From contig NC_089315.1 of the NCBI RefSeq assembly GCF_036669915.1, positions 4,560,887-4,624,886 on the forward strand: a DNA stretch of 64,000 bases, written 5' to 3'. The position numbers were made by a program, and so were the translations under genes. The notes under the pieces were generated by a model. The model did no database searches, was not told the origin of the DNA, and saw only the letters and a program-made list of their open reading frames with translations. The stretch comes from Pocillopora verrucosa. Taxonomy: Eukaryota; Cnidaria; Anthozoa; Scleractinia; Pocilloporidae. Of this stretch, positions 1-13,181 are shown piece after piece (position 1 is the first letter of the stretch; every line of letters starts with the position of its first letter).

Positions 1-231
1 TCGTTTTCGTTATGCGCATGCGTATTAAGAACTATGACGCTTTGCTTGAAAAAAAGGTAAAAAGGAAATGATACAACGACCCAGGAATTTTTTAAATCGA
101 GCAATGCTTGTGTCAAGTTTGTTTCACTGTTATTATTTGACATTTAAGTATCTAAAGGCAAAAGAAAAAATATTACTTCTCTCACAATTAATGAAACAGA
201 AGAAATAAGGAAACAAAAGAAGAGAGCAAAC

Positions 232-322
232 AAGTGTGAGAGAGGGAGGAGAGTGGGAGGGGAGGGAGAAGAGGGGGAAGGGGAGGGAGGAGAGTGGGGA
301 GGGGAGGGGGAAGTGGGGGCAA
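232..322. repeat. polypurine (GGGA/GGAG) tract
   Basis: About 90 bases are almost pure purine on the plus strand, with many GGG and GGGG runs (gaggga, gtgggag, gggggaag patterns). Such tracts can adopt triplex or G-quadruplex forms. The open frames across it on the minus strand (Pro/Ser/Leu-rich) are composition artefacts. Confidence 0.8.
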
Positions 323-339
323 AAGGAATTTGATGAAAA

Positions 340-371
340 AACAAACAAACAAACAAATAAACAAACAAACA
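340..371. repeat. (AAAC)n-like microsatellite
   Basis: Repeated acaaacaaac units interrupted by one aaataa variant, directly beside the polypurine tract. Confidence 0.85.
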
Positions 372-1851
372 CTTGTACAAAAACACAAAAAGACGAATGG
401 GAATGAAGAAAACCAAGCAAAGCTACCAAAAACAAAATTCAAAATCAGCCATAAATTGGTCATGCAGCATTTATTTGTTATTTGCTTCTTGGCATAAAAA
501 ATAAGACAGTGAAGTCCCAACCATGAACAGAGAAAAACGCTTTGTTTTTCACAAAAAAATAATCATATGTATAATAATTAAATCCCCTATGCCTTCTGCC
601 CACGATTGCTGACATAAACATTAATGAAAGTTTAACACTTATACTTCAAAAATGTATGGAAAATAACCCCTGGAAATAAAGAACATGGAAAATAGTACAT
701 TATTTCACACCAACTTTGTTTGTTTTCAAATCTGTTTTCCCCCTTAGTAAGGTCTTTTATTGCTTCTTCAATGCGTTTTATTTTAGATTCAATTAAAATA
801 TATTTTACATCTGATCTATTCAAATAGCCATAAGTTATCTGATCATTAGGCTAGCTCCAATAAACTCTTAACTTAACATTTTTAACACTCAGCACATAGT
901 AATTTAAAATAACTATTAATTATACTCTTGCATTAAATACAATTCTCAAATTCTCAAGAGGTGCACAATGTAATTTCCTTCGAATATCTTGGTGCAAGGG
1001 AGGAAACTAAAGTACCCTCAAAGCTATGGACCCTAATTACACATAAATAAATTGCCAGGAGTAATAAGGCATTATTATTACTATGAATGTTTAACAGATA
1101 AGTTGTGATTCTTTACTATGGTGAAGTGCAATGGGTGACTAAATCTTATACAGGGTATTAATATATGTTCAGCTGAACTGTACACACATTTTGAATGGTT
1201 ATCACTCATAATATATTGGAAGACACACAGAAATGACGTCACCAATAACAACATTTTGCTTCCTTATCAGTCATAAAACAAATAGATTCCATTTTGCCAC
1301 AGCTCTGTACAGTCTGTAATAGATCATAGAAGACACCACAATGAGACAGACTTGACTGCACCTCGTGTGCCACTGTTGACATCATCTGTGACCTATTACT
1401 GAATGGAAATATCACCCCACAGAATTTAATCATTAATTTCATGTTTTGTTTTGCATTCACTTTAACAAATTCAAATTTCATATAATGTAAGGAGAGGTCT
1501 TATGGGAAATATGAAGGCATGAAACTCTGGCATGGAAAAGTTATCAAGCCATGTACATATAAATGCTAACATGTGTAACTAACAGAAAGAACTCCATGCC
1601 AGTAAGTAATTAACATGTTTCATGGTTAAGACAAAGTTGTTTAATGATAAATACTTGTATGTTGTATTTTTACTGTGTAATGACAACTGTGAAATTTTTT
1701 CTAATCTATTTTTTTGAGTCTTTTTCATTTTTTTTCCAGAGTAAAAGAGCATTTGAAGGTAATTGAATATTAAATTTCTCCATTTATTTCCCTGAACTCT
1801 ACTAATGCAGTTAAACAAAATACTTATGGAATAGGAAGAACAATTTAAATA

Positions 1852-1857
1852 TTTATT
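1852..1857 (-). terminator. candidate polyadenylation signal of PRRC1
   Basis: The plus strand reads tttatt, which is AATAAA on the minus strand. It lies about 80 bases past the PRRC1 stop codon, a usual distance for a short 3' untranslated region. Another tttatt lies a little further on, near 1780. This is a motif match only. Confidence 0.4.
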
Positions 1858-1933
1858 AGAGTTACTATAATAACATCTATCTTGGTAGTCAGAACCTACA
1901 TAGCATCAATATTCTAACGTTAGTATCAACTTG

Positions 1934-4900
1934 TTACATAACTAATGCATTCTCCATCAGCGAGTCAGCACTAGCTCTCAATCTTTCTCTAAATTGCCCT
2001 GCTAAACTCCTAGCAGCTAAAGTAAGAATTTGTCTTTTGGAAGAACCTAGAAAAGAAAAGAAAAAAAAGAGTTTGATATCGCTTATTCTCCAAATAGCAA
2101 GGCAAACCAGCCCAAGCCTTTACAGCTGTAACAAATATAACTGGCGAGTTGTCACAAACTGTCACAAACAGTCACTTGTATTTGGTAAAATCACATTGTT
2201 AAGTAACATTAGTCACCCATTTATAATTTTGTTCCTTAATCCTTAATGTTTGATTCAGGAGTGATACTGTAAGGAGAGATTTGATGCTCGTCACTCTTGG
2301 GGATTAGAGAGTTAAGATAACACCACTTTTTAAAAGTGAACAAAAAAGTATAATGGTTGGATTTGGGTGGGGGAGCTGAACAGTTCTGCCTGAAAATCGT
2401 GAGTCAAACAAGCCTCCGATGCAAACTTATCAGCCAACAAAATTTTAAAATTTTGACTAAAAGTTTTAAAAAATGATTCAAAATAAAGTTCATTCTAACT
2501 CAAGGAATGCAGTATGTTTAAAATCAGCTGTACCTGATATTTTAGAATGCCAATCGCCATACTCTTGCCCAGAGCCAAGCATGACCTCCCCAAGAGTAAA
2601 TGATAGCCCTGACCACCTTAGGTTGTAATTAGATGGGGTGCTTTCCTCTGCTTTCTTGATATAAAAACTTGGAATTTGGACTGATTGAGAGAATGTTTCA
2701 AGCTCTGTCTTTGAAGTTGGGTCACTCAGTGCAAGACATGTTAAACCAAACCACCTAGGAAAGAAAAATGTCAACTCAATAAATAAGTCTGGACAAAAAA
2801 GCAATTTGGCTTGAATCCAAGTTTTTTCTTAACTATTAAAATGGAGTTATTTTAAGAAGCCATTATATTGTTTTTCTTCAACTCCACTTTAAAGTCAACT
2901 CCCTTTTTTTGTTTGAACTGGGTACAAATAAAGAAGTTTTTGTTGCTGTTAAAATAGAGTTTTTATTATGCAAGAGGATACTTCATGTCACAGATATCAT
3001 AAATCATTCTCTAGCTGAGAACAATCACTATGACTGTAAAGATACATCAAAGGGAGCAGTAACCTACTTGCCAGGTAACAGCTCTGACAACATTTCTTCC
3101 ACTCCAATGATCACTTGACCTTCCTGCACTTTCTTTCCATGCACTAAACTGGCTATTCTATGCTGTGCTCCCTTCACCCCAGCTGAAAATCCTACAGGAA
3201 GGGGAGCAATCCCAGATGTCGAGGAATTTGACTGCACGGTAACATGTTCAAACACTTGACGGAACCCATCCTTTATTGCTTCTATGGCTTCAGTATCAGT
3301 GGTTGCAACAGCCAGGCTTATAGACTGTTCTCTTCTGTCTGCTAGCAAAAGTGAAAAAAATACATAAATATACATAGATTGACACTAGCTATACATCAGT
3401 TGGCCCCATGACCCCTGACAGTGACTAGGATCTAGGACTAATTTTTCCTTGCAATCAAAGAATTAACCCTGTATCAAACATTGAGGTCATGAGAATAAAG
3501 GAAATGATCACCAACATAAAAATCTCTTGACTATTACACAAATTCTCATTATCGGCACCTCAGGAAATGTATAGAGAACAGTTGGGAGAAAATACAAACT
3601 GATGTTAAGGTGTAAAGGGTTATGCAAATGAATCAAGAAAAATGGCTGATACTTGTTTTCTTTACACTGCTACATGCAGAGGTGTACATGTATTTTCACG
3701 CACTGTAAATTTTCACAATGAAATAACCTTTTCACCCCTAAGAATGGCTAGCACGTAATTTCTCCTCACAATATCACCTCTGATATCAAAAATAAAGGTT
3801 ACCAGAATAAAAGATATGATCACTAATGAAATAAGCTCTTGATTGTTAAATTTAAAACAAATTCTCCTGGTAAGCATCATAGAGAACAGTTTGGAGAATA
3901 TACGCTGTGAAGTAAGGGTGTGAAGGGTTATATGAAAGAACTAATTAGGTAGCATTACTCATGCTTCTTTCCTTTACAGTGCTATAAGTCAAAGTGTATG
4001 TTCACATACTGCAAATTATTGGTTTCAAACTGAATTTAAAATAAGATATTTCTGATACATGAATGTAACTGATGTTTACAACACAGCTCTTATAAATGGT
4101 GCAGAGGTTCAGTCTTTTGTGCTTTAAATCAACAATTAAAAGAACCTCCCTAAAAATCCAAATCAAGTTACTCACATAAGTAGTCCTCCATTTCTGGGTC
4201 AAGTGTTGTGATCACACTTTCAACTGAAGTCTGAAGAAAAATACACACAAGTTATGACAATTTTCAAAATGCTTTTAAGATTTATAACTGATTCTAAAAA
4301 ATTATTAATATGAATTCTGCCCTTATGATAGTCTGCTTAAAGCTGGTTTTAAATTTGACTTTTCATCTGTTCTATTGAATAATTTGTTTCCACTGATTCA
4401 GGCCACTGCGATGACTTTGTTTTAGTTCAAATGACACTTAATCAAAGAGCATGCAAGAATAACACACTAGTGCTTTGACAGCCAACATCAGCCCAACGAT
4501 ATTGATATAACAACAGACTCACATAATTGTACTGGGTTTAAACCGATGTATGCTTTAGTGCAAAATCTTAAATTAACAAACATCAAAATTTGTCAGATGT
4601 TATTCTATAGATCATTACTTTCACACACTGTTGAACCTAATGAGGCTCATTTTGAAATAATTTTGATCGATTTGGAATTTAACAACGTTGCAAAACGTAT
4701 GATAAGTGAATTGTTTTCATTCAACATATTTTAACAATACCTTGGTTTTCTCCATAATATTTCTACCAATGTTTTGTGTTGTTTGTAATCCAACCGACAT
4801 TGCAGTGGACATCCAGCCCCAAACCCCGCTAGTTAAGTCATCATTCCCATCGCCATCCTGGTCAGAAGTTTGCCCCTGGCCTTGCCACGTCGATGATGAA

Positions 4901-5154
4901 TTTGGAGATGATTTATCACTCTTATTTTCCATGAGATCACTTGCTGAAACATCCGTGCGAATCTTCTGCTGAACGGGGCTCGTTATTTGGGTCACCGAGT
5001 GCGAATGAACCGAAGTGACGCCACGTGAACTCGATTTTTTATCCCCAATGGAAACAGGAGAAGTAGAGGTGGACATGGTGCTCGACGAAGTCGAGTCGAT
5101 TTTAACGTAACCTTCTTCTTCCAATGCGCTTTCCACTTCTTTCGTAATGTCCAT
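1934..5154 (-). CDS. PRRC1: PRRC1 (proline-rich coiled-coil 1)-like protein, 5 coding exons
   Basis: The coding exons on the minus strand are 5154-4741, 4230-4176, 3341-3068, 2754-2534 and 2046-1934. All junctions are GT-AG and phases agree, giving 358 residues. Recognition rests on SVESVITTLDPEM (exon 2), PVGFSAGVKGAQHRI (exon 3), NLRWSGLSFTLGEV and DWH (exon 4), and KRQILTLAARSLAG (exon 5), which match the conserved C-terminal half of animal PRRC1. That half belongs to a superfamily related to non-canonical purine NTP phosphatases. PRRC1 acts around ER exit sites and the Golgi. The vertebrate N-terminus is long and proline-rich. Here residues 1-100 are instead Ser/Thr-rich and acidic with little proline, followed by a WGWMSTAMSVG segment equivalent to the vertebrate pre-core motif. 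The exon 3 acceptor reads CTAGCAG, a tandem NAGNAG site, so isoforms differing by one residue are possible. Confidence 0.93.
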
Positions 5155-6916
5155 CTCAGGTTAAAGATATTTCAAGTTCCTTTTAACCTTTGATCACGGG
5201 TTCTTGATACGAACAAATCGCAAAAAAGTAAAAAATATATTCATCAACAAGCACAAAAGTCAAGAGAATGCCATCAACTATTGATCAGGCTCCATGGCAG
5301 AGCCTCGCCTGGAAGTAGAAAATAGTACAGAGGGGAGGGGATGCTCGGGTAATAATTAGTCTCCTTAGTCATATTTAACAGGTTCTGGCACCCTAACCAG
5401 TCCATTTTGTTTCTTAAGATGATAGTTTTATTCGGTGATTTTTAATACTCTTGAACACCCCATCTTGAACGAAAACAGAACAGCTTCACGTGCTTGTAAA
5501 GTTAGGGGACTTCAAAAAACAGCTAGCTCAAAGTCCCCGACAAAAGAGGTCACAACAGTGACCTGATAAATTTAAATTTGTGAGTATAATGAGGCACAGA
5601 TCTTCTTTAAAGATCCAATCTCTTTTTTTCTCTTTTTGATATACATTTCTAAGGTTGGTTTAGATAACCGAGTTGTACCAAACTTGATAAAATTATATTT
5701 TATATTTCTTACTGGGTGCGACTTAAATTGATAATATTTTGAACTATTATATACGGTACTTTAAACGACTGTCTTTAAAAAGCAGGTTTACATTGTACTC
5801 TCAACAGATATCAACATGCAGCTACCAGCACCTTACAAACGATTTACTAACGTCATTTTAATTAAGGAAAGAACAGACTATAGCGCTGATAGAAACTGAA
5901 TAATCACAACCGCTTTACGCTTCTTGCGTTTTTGCATCCTAGTGAAATGGACCAATCAGCTTTCGGGGACTAGACCAAAAGCAATCGGCACTCGACTCTC
6001 ATGATTTCTGCTCAAGTTGAAACGATAGTCACTAGTACTGTCACTGAAAATCGATCAGATTACGTTCAATAATAGATTTAAAGAAAGTCTCAACCAACCG
6101 TCATTGGCAAAATAGCAAGTAAGTTAATAACAAAAACATCAAAAAAATATGTTCAAACTAAAAGTTTTCAACTTTATTTCAATAACCTAATCATCGGGAA
6201 AATTATTATAGAAACTTCCCTTTCAATATCGTTCAATATTATAAAAAAAGTTCTTTATGGGTACAATGCCGCTTATCTTTTTTTGTGATTTTTTCATCTT
6301 GAGATTTTTTAATTCCTGTTATTCTTATAATAATTATTATTCATTGTTACTTACTTACCAAGTAACTCTTCACACATACATTTTATCTACCCCGGAAAAA
6401 CCTATCTGATGCCTTCCTCATATCAGCGGTGGAAATAATGCAGATGATTTTTTCCAGTATTCTTAGGCTCAGAAAATGGGGATCAGGTTCTAAACTCCAC
6501 AGCTCCAGGGACCAACCCTTTCTCAAAGTTCATTAAAAAGGTCAAGTCTCCAAAACATCCCATGAATTAAAACACATTTGAATCTGTGGGACATTTCTTG
6601 CCCTGCTGGTAGGTTTTGGCTAATCTACATGAAGAGATTTATATTCTCTCTCACCAATTATTTTCAGGAACTAGCTACATCATGGGCCTGAATAGTTAAG
6701 TTTAGCGACCTTAACTCTTTGACCCTTGACCCTTGAAAGAGACAAACATCTAATATCTCTTTAAAATATCACCCCTGAATCAAACATAAAGGTATAAGGG
6801 AAATTAACTAAAGAAGCTCTTGGTTGTCAAACAAATTCTCCTTGTCAGCACCCAAGGAAATATATAGAGAACAGTATGGAGAATATGCATACTGATGTTA
6901 TTATGGTGCCAAAGAT
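5155..6916. other. intergenic space between PRRC1 and GBA
   Basis: No exon is supported. The stretch should hold the PRRC1 promoter and 5' untranslated region at its left end, and the GBA 3' untranslated region at its right end. It is AT-rich with short simple-sequence runs, and no tRNA-like or coding block is visible. Confidence 0.5.
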
Positions 6917-9900
6917 TTACCAAATATAAGTCTGAATTGCAAAAGATGGAATAATTTCACTGATGATTGCTCCCTTTTTATCAGTGATGTCAAAGGTAAC
7001 ATTTCTTCCTTCAGTGTTTTGTATCACCATAACAGTGTTGCCCTCTGGTGTGACAAAGCCAATAAACTCCAAGGAAGTTTCTTCAGAGCTGTTTACTTCA
7101 ATTCTGTGAGAACCTGGTGGAACGAATTTGCTGAAGTGGCCAAGATGATAAAACATTGGCTGCAAAAGATTGGACAAAATCATGTCATAAACTGGTTGGA
7201 ATCTCAGAGTACCTGACAATGTTAAAAAAATATCTTGTAGTTGACGTGAGTTTTAAACAGTAAATTTGTTACATAATCAGGGCCAATATAGATGTTTAGA
7301 TTATAACTCTTTAAGTCTTGCTGTGATTAAAATGAAACTTCTCCCAAAAATATCCATACATTATCAAGCAAACAAGAGATGAGAATACGCAATCTTGTCT
7401 GGTATAAGTTGTCATCTTGATCTAACACCAAATTATTGTAACTAGGGAGAATTAAAAATCTCATCTTGGGAGTTAAAGGATTAGCTAAATCAAGTACAAT
7501 CAAGGAACACTAAACATTAAAGAAGAATAAAAAAAAGTTAAAAATAAAAGGAGAGGCATTCAGATACCCCTGGTTGCCTCTTCTTTTAAAGGCTCAATTA
7601 ACATTGATTCTATGACAACTTTACAACTTTGCTGAAACAGAAGTGGAAGTAGATTAAGAGCTGAGACTGTCATGTTAAGTGGATTATACCTGTTTGTAGA
7701 AGGCTTTATTTTCTGCATCTACAATAATCGGGGAATCAACAAAGTTCTTCACCCAGTTAGGTCCTCCTTGCAAATTAAGAGCTATGTTCCAATCCACCCA
7801 TCCACTTGACCAGTGGGATAAATTCTGAAGATTAAAAAAAGAACTAATGTCATGTCATCCACTGAAAATATAATGGCAGCAACAGAGTGTCAGTAACTGT
7901 CTGTTTTGAAAGATGATGATGTTAGGAAGCCTAGTTTGGTTTGAAATAGAGAAGAATCTCTATTCAGAATCCCAGGGGGAACTCCCAGGTATAGGAGAAG
8001 CATCTTTTAAACAGGGCTCCCATCGGTAAAGACTACAGATACAAAGGCTAAAGGAGTATTTTTCAGGCACAAAAAACAATTGCAGAGGTGTATCTTTAAT
8101 AGAAGTGTCCTTTCAATATAGTTAAAAGATCTAGGCTATAAGGTTATGAGAGCATCTTTCAGTTGGGAACTTACAAAGCTATAATTTCCATAGAGTTTGA
8201 GATAAAATGAAAGGGAGCACTCTGCACTTTGAGAGGCTAACCTTATTTTCTTCATATTTCTTTTCTTCTAATTATTATTTTGATTATTTTAACATTTCTT
8301 TTCTCTGAATATAACGGTAACTGTATAAAATATGAAATCACCTCAATGATGCTATGTGCATAATCACTTCCTCTAGACCACTGACCAAGGTGAACTCCTC
8401 TCTCACTAGGGGGTCCTGTCCAGCCAGTACACGCTTCCGTGTTTAGAATAAAGTGGTTGGGAAATCTATACAGTGAAACCAATTCAGCTACTTTGAGTAG
8501 ACAATCACAATAGTAAATGATATATAGTCATTTAAGTTTGCATTGTGTATTCTCTTTCAAACCTCCACTTTACTTTATAATAAAGTGACATTATATGTGA
8601 TACTTTACCCTACTAAATGTACCTTACAATTCTTGTCATCCTTGTTTCAACTAAATTTAGCTGCATATCTTCTTTAATCCATGCTTAGTGATTGAAAACA
8701 CCCACCTATGTTTAGTAGTAGCACATGCACAGTATCAGCTAAGTTTAATATTAAACACAATATTCAGGTCTGGATACTGTCCAGTAAAAATATATTCAGT
8801 GAGGTGAGCACATTAACGAGTAAGATAATAATTGTACTTATTTCTAACTGACTGTGTTGTTCACTATAATGAGGTAGAGGATAGCTATTAACTGCTGATG
8901 AAAATAAGAGTAAAATAATAAAATAACGTCGAGCAAAATTTATGCTGACATACTTTTTGTGCGTTGCAGATAATGCATCAGGTGAGGTATCATTCTCATT
9001 ATACCAATGAACTGCAATGCCAGAAACATATTCAACTGTTTCCTTATCTCCAAGGATGGTATCTGCCCATGGCTCAACATACATCCGGTTATCATCAACC
9101 ATCATTAGTTTCACATCAGAGTAGCCAAACTTCTCCAAGGTTGGACCTAGGTCCTCTTTGATGAAATCCCTCTCCATCTCCTTTGTGTAACCCATTGTTT
9201 GAAAGGCATACCTTCAAGTAAAGGTTAACCAGTGAAATAGCACACAAATTTTCTAGACATTTTCTTGGAGGGCTGAGGCAATTAATCAAATTCCATTTTA
9301 AAACAACCTCTCTACGTGAACAAACTATTCAATAGTCAAATATAATTTGAGACTATGGTAACATTGAGAAACCTACATAGATAATTTAAGATACCCTCAT
9401 TGGAGACAAACCACTCCCAGTCTGAAACATCAACTGGTGAAGATTACTGTGGCTAAAATTATCCTTATTGAAAGACATCAACTGACTGTATAAGTGCTGT
9501 AGCACCTGAAAGCTGTTGTTAAAGAACATAAAAGGAAAGTGCAAATCCGAGCTTAAAGAAATTACTGAAAGGATGGTTTTCATATGTCAGGAGGACGATT
9601 TACCCTACTTCCTACTGTCCCAAATTTTGCTTTCCATCTATCATTTTTCTTGGGACCCAATGAAAAACAATCTGTCTTTGACCATTATAGACAGTCAACA
9701 ATAAATCTAGGATTTGTATTTTCACCTGATGCCAAATTCAGGTTGAAACAGTCTAATTCCTGAGCATCTAGAATTTATCTTACAGAATGATGCAAAAACC
9801 AGTTTTACAGCCTGTGGAACCACAAATATGTCTCACCATGGGATGAATCCAGTGCTAGGTTCATTCTGTACAGTAACTCCCCAGATTTTCACCCCATTTT

Positions 9901-11380
9901 CTTCATACTCCTTGATGAACTTTGCAAAGTACAAAGCCCATGCCTTATGATATTTGTCTCCTGCCACTCCCTTTAATGTTCCAGCCCCTTGCATCTTGCC
10001 ATTGGTTTTCATCCATGCAGGCGCAGCCCAAGGACTTCCAAAGAACTTGAGGGTCCTTCTACTCATATTTGATGCAGATAACAACAAAGGAATCTTCAGC
10101 TTGAAGTCTTCCATGACCAAGCTAAAGTTTGACATTCCAAAATCTCCTTCATGGTCGTCGTAAGAGTAAGGCCAGGTAGAAAAATCGCAGCTGGCCATAG
10201 GAATACGCCCAAGGGAATACTCAATGCCATCTGGAGAAAAGTATGAAGATAACAGCTTCTGCTGCAAGGTGGAGCTGATGTTTAATATGTTGATTCCAGC
10301 AGCATCTGAAAAAAAATGAACTTGGGACTTAAGCAAGATTTACTGGTTGATGGGGGTTGGGGAGAGGGGGAAGGTTCCTTCAACAATGTTTAATTGGTGT
10401 TTCATTGGTATTTAAGGTATGCCACGTTGTTCAATGAATAGGATGATCACATTTTGAATTCGTAATAAAAAGGAGAATAAAAGTACTACAGGAACACCCT
10501 CATCACTCCCCCCCCTCCTCCCTCCAACCTACATTCTCATTACCTGTAACCCTGGAAATGTATTGAGATTAGTAAGGAGAAATTAATTCTTCATCACTTC
10601 AAGTCTGGCAGTGAAAGGGTTAAGAGGATCATAAAACCATTGAATGGGCCAAAATGTCTCTACCAAGACCATTGCCTCTGGCTTACAAGCTTGATGGAAA
10701 GACATGTCAAGATTTTTTTCTTCATTCAATCTGCCTAAAAATATTAGCAATAACCTCACTTGTAGGAATATTGATCTCGGTTCTCTGCCACAGCTATACA
10801 TTTGGTGTATCAAGGAAATTAGTTGAATCAACCAAAGAAACTTTGTGTAGCTCAATTAAAAAATTTGAGACCATTTGTTTTCGGCAATATTGGTTGTAAA
10901 TACCCCGAGGTAAAAGTTGTCGATTTTAGTTAAATCTTAAGCTTTCAAAAATGATCCTCTAGAACAGGGAGATAACAACTCGACAAAGGATAACAATACT
11001 AAACCTGTAAAAGCTCCCCCTATTCCTAGTATAGTTTGAAAAACTTCATCCTGATTAACGACAAACTTGACCTCGACTTCAGCAGGGTGCTGTAGTTTTC
11101 TGGAGAAACCTGGTTTTTTAACCTTCCCCGTCCTTAAATTGAAACGATCGCCTGTCTTTGAGCTGGTGTAAACGGCATACTCTTGCTCTGCCAAAGGACT
11201 TCCCTCGCTGAAGGCATCGCAGCCATGCTCATCAGAACACACACAGACAGTACCCCCATGACCAAAGTCTTTGCTATGGCACGCTGAATATTTAGGTGGT
11301 GAGAATCGAACTGTAGCTACAAAGGACAAAAAGCAGCATGCCAAGGAAAGAAAAAGAAGTCCTGCTTTCCTGAGATACAT
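6917..11380 (-). CDS. GBA1: lysosomal acid beta-glucosidase (glucosylceramidase, GH30), 6 coding exons
   Basis: The coding exons are 11380-11005, 10305-9837, 9211-8954, 8465-8342, 7824-7690 and 7159-6917. All are GT-AG and in phase, giving 534 residues, close to the human precursor (536). The enzyme hydrolyses glucosylceramide to glucose and ceramide in the lysosome. Visible hallmarks are an N-terminal hydrophobic signal peptide ([20 protein letters not shown]), a cysteine-rich N-terminal part, [20 protein letters not shown], the acid/base Glu in VTVQNEPS (about residue 274), the nucleophile Glu in LNTEACTGW (about 378), [10 protein letters not shown] with [16 protein letters not shown], and the C-terminal beta-sandwich strand [12 protein letters not shown]. 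At least six N-glycosylation sequons (NIS, NFS, NMS, NDT, NSS, NVT) fit a secreted or lysosomal route. No inactivating change is seen. Whether it is one of several paralogues cannot be told from this window. Confidence 0.96.
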
Positions 11381-11703
11381 ACTTTCCCAACGTAAAAATT
11401 ACAAATAAGCTCTCCCAACTGCTGCAATGTTCGAGCAGGCGCTCAATCCCAGGCCGCCGGAGTGTTCGATATTTTTACAAAATGAAATAATACCAAAAGA
11501 AATATTATTTTAAGCGTTTGTATTAAACATGACTGGACAGGTTGTGCTGGTCAGCATAACACAGAATGCAACTTACGGACTGGCTCTTTTGTCATTGGTC
11601 AGTTTTGCTTTACACGCGTATAATTCATGAAGGGCTGTTTTCATTCGCTTACTGACAATTCTGTGGGCTAACAATATCTAGGGGTACGAGGGTATTCTTG
11701 AAA

Positions 11704-11773
<70 letters not shown>

Positions 11774-13041
11774 CAGACTAATTCAGTCGGTCATACAACT
11801 GATTGACAAAATCAGACGAGGTGTTTAGCTTTTGTTTATCACCAGTTAATCAAAACTTAGGAAAACTCTAACGAGACATTCGAGGGAAAAAATGGTTGAA
11901 TTTATTCGAAAATAAAAAACAAGACAGTTGACGTTTTTCTCCGAGAAAATAGACCCATAGGTTTGTTTAATCAGCGCACGAAACTATTCTCTACTTCAAA
12001 AAGCGAAAAAAGGAACGGTTTAATGTTACTCCACTAGTAAATTTTTTTGGCAATGTACAAATTTCTGTTTTACCTCACGCGATTAAAATTACCGTCAATA
12101 AACGTTCAACTGATGATCACGAGGTGGCCACAGGTAAAGGCCTGTTGAAGGGTGTCGAGCTTCTTATCGCCCTTTTTTTTTTTTTCAGATGAAGACACAA
12201 CTGGTTTTAGAGCGCTTTTTCCCCCGATATTCATTTTCAAGATAAGATTAATTATTTCCCAAAAGGTGTAAGAAAGCTATATTCCGCCGTTTTCTTAGAT
12301 CTGATGTTAATCTTCCATCCTCCCGAGAAGAAACTGCAGTACACGTGATGCATAACGTAACAGTCCTTCTTAAGATCCTAGATCCACCCCTGTTAGGCAT
12401 GTGTGTGACTTAAAGGGTGAACTGCTTTGGTTCTGACTATATCATCGATGTTGAATAAATTATGTTATATTCATATAAAATAAATTAGCACGTGGGGAGA
12501 ATGGTTTGTTATTGCTAGAAAGACATAAGTGGTTTCCAATTATTCGGTCAGCTTGCACACAAGAAAATTAGATACCAACCCCTGTAGTTTTGGGATGGGG
12601 ATTTACTCGCCAGCCTCCCTCTTTTGGAGCCATGAATTCACATGATGCCCCCTTTCTCGTTTTCTGGACTCCCTCTTTAATTTAAGCTTCCCGGTTTGGG
12701 ACGTTCGGTGGGTCTTGTCAACAATGGTTCTCGTCTACAAATTTACAAACACTTAACGAACTTCCGGTTACGTCATGAAAATGGAAGTGATTATGATATG
12801 CACTGCACATGCTTCAAATCTTTACCACAAATAGTATTCAAACTAAGCGAGATACCATCAAATTGAAAATTACTTGGGGCTAAGTCGTTTTTAGATAAAT
12901 TTCTGAGCTCACCAAACGATTGGAAACTGTAAACATGACGACAATCATGCTATGGCATATTTTACTATGATATACATCGCCCTAGAGACTATTTTGTAAT
13001 GAATTTAAACATCATTGTCACACCATTGGTTTGTGATCGCA
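11381..13041. other. intergenic space upstream of GBA
   Basis: This stretch contains the presumed GBA promoter and a long (TA)n tract. No exon is supported on either strand until the open stretch that starts at 13042. Confidence 0.5.
11708..11770. repeat. (TA)n microsatellite
   Basis: An uninterrupted alternating TA run followed by gtatatatacatac. Unlike the two other (TA)n tracts in this window, no foldback element is visible next to it. Confidence 0.95.
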
Positions 13042-13181
13042 ATGAGAGGATCACCTATGATTCCACACCACCCTCCGATGAACTATGATGTAATCTACCA
13101 CGAGAAGATTAATACCAATGAGCATCATAAAGATCGTGTGGGAGTCCAGCAAGGAGAAACCGAGGAAAGCGTGGAACTGGG
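13042..13181 (+). CDS. possible alternative 5' coding exon of the ANO8 gene
   Basis: From an ATG at 13042, 46 codons are open (MRGSPMIPHHPP, then NYDVIYHEKINTNEHHKD, then VGVQQGETEESVEL). They end exactly at a strong donor (GG followed by GTAAGC), leaving two bases. This phase does not fit the 16237 exon directly. It does fit if the 15243 exon is entered at an internal acceptor (CCAGACAG, exon starting at 15260), which gives VELGRTSGKE and then the common ANO8 frame. I infer an alternative N-terminus. The peptide resembles no family known to me. It could also be a chance open stretch before a chance donor. Confidence 0.3.

Larger units (their letters stand above)
1..1850. other. gene-free flank downstream of PRRC1
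   Basis: No convincing exon is visible here. The stretch is AT-rich with short chance reading frames only. Its left part holds a purine-rich low-complexity block and an (AAAC)n-like run, listed separately. The right end lies just past the PRRC1 stop codon and probably includes that gene's 3' untranslated region. Confidence 0.6.

Noticed and set aside
133-520. Three overlapping minus-strand open frames rich in Pro, Ser, Leu and Phe
   Set aside because: They are translations of the polypurine/polypyrimidine and (AAAC)n tracts and have no start context, partner exons or motifs.
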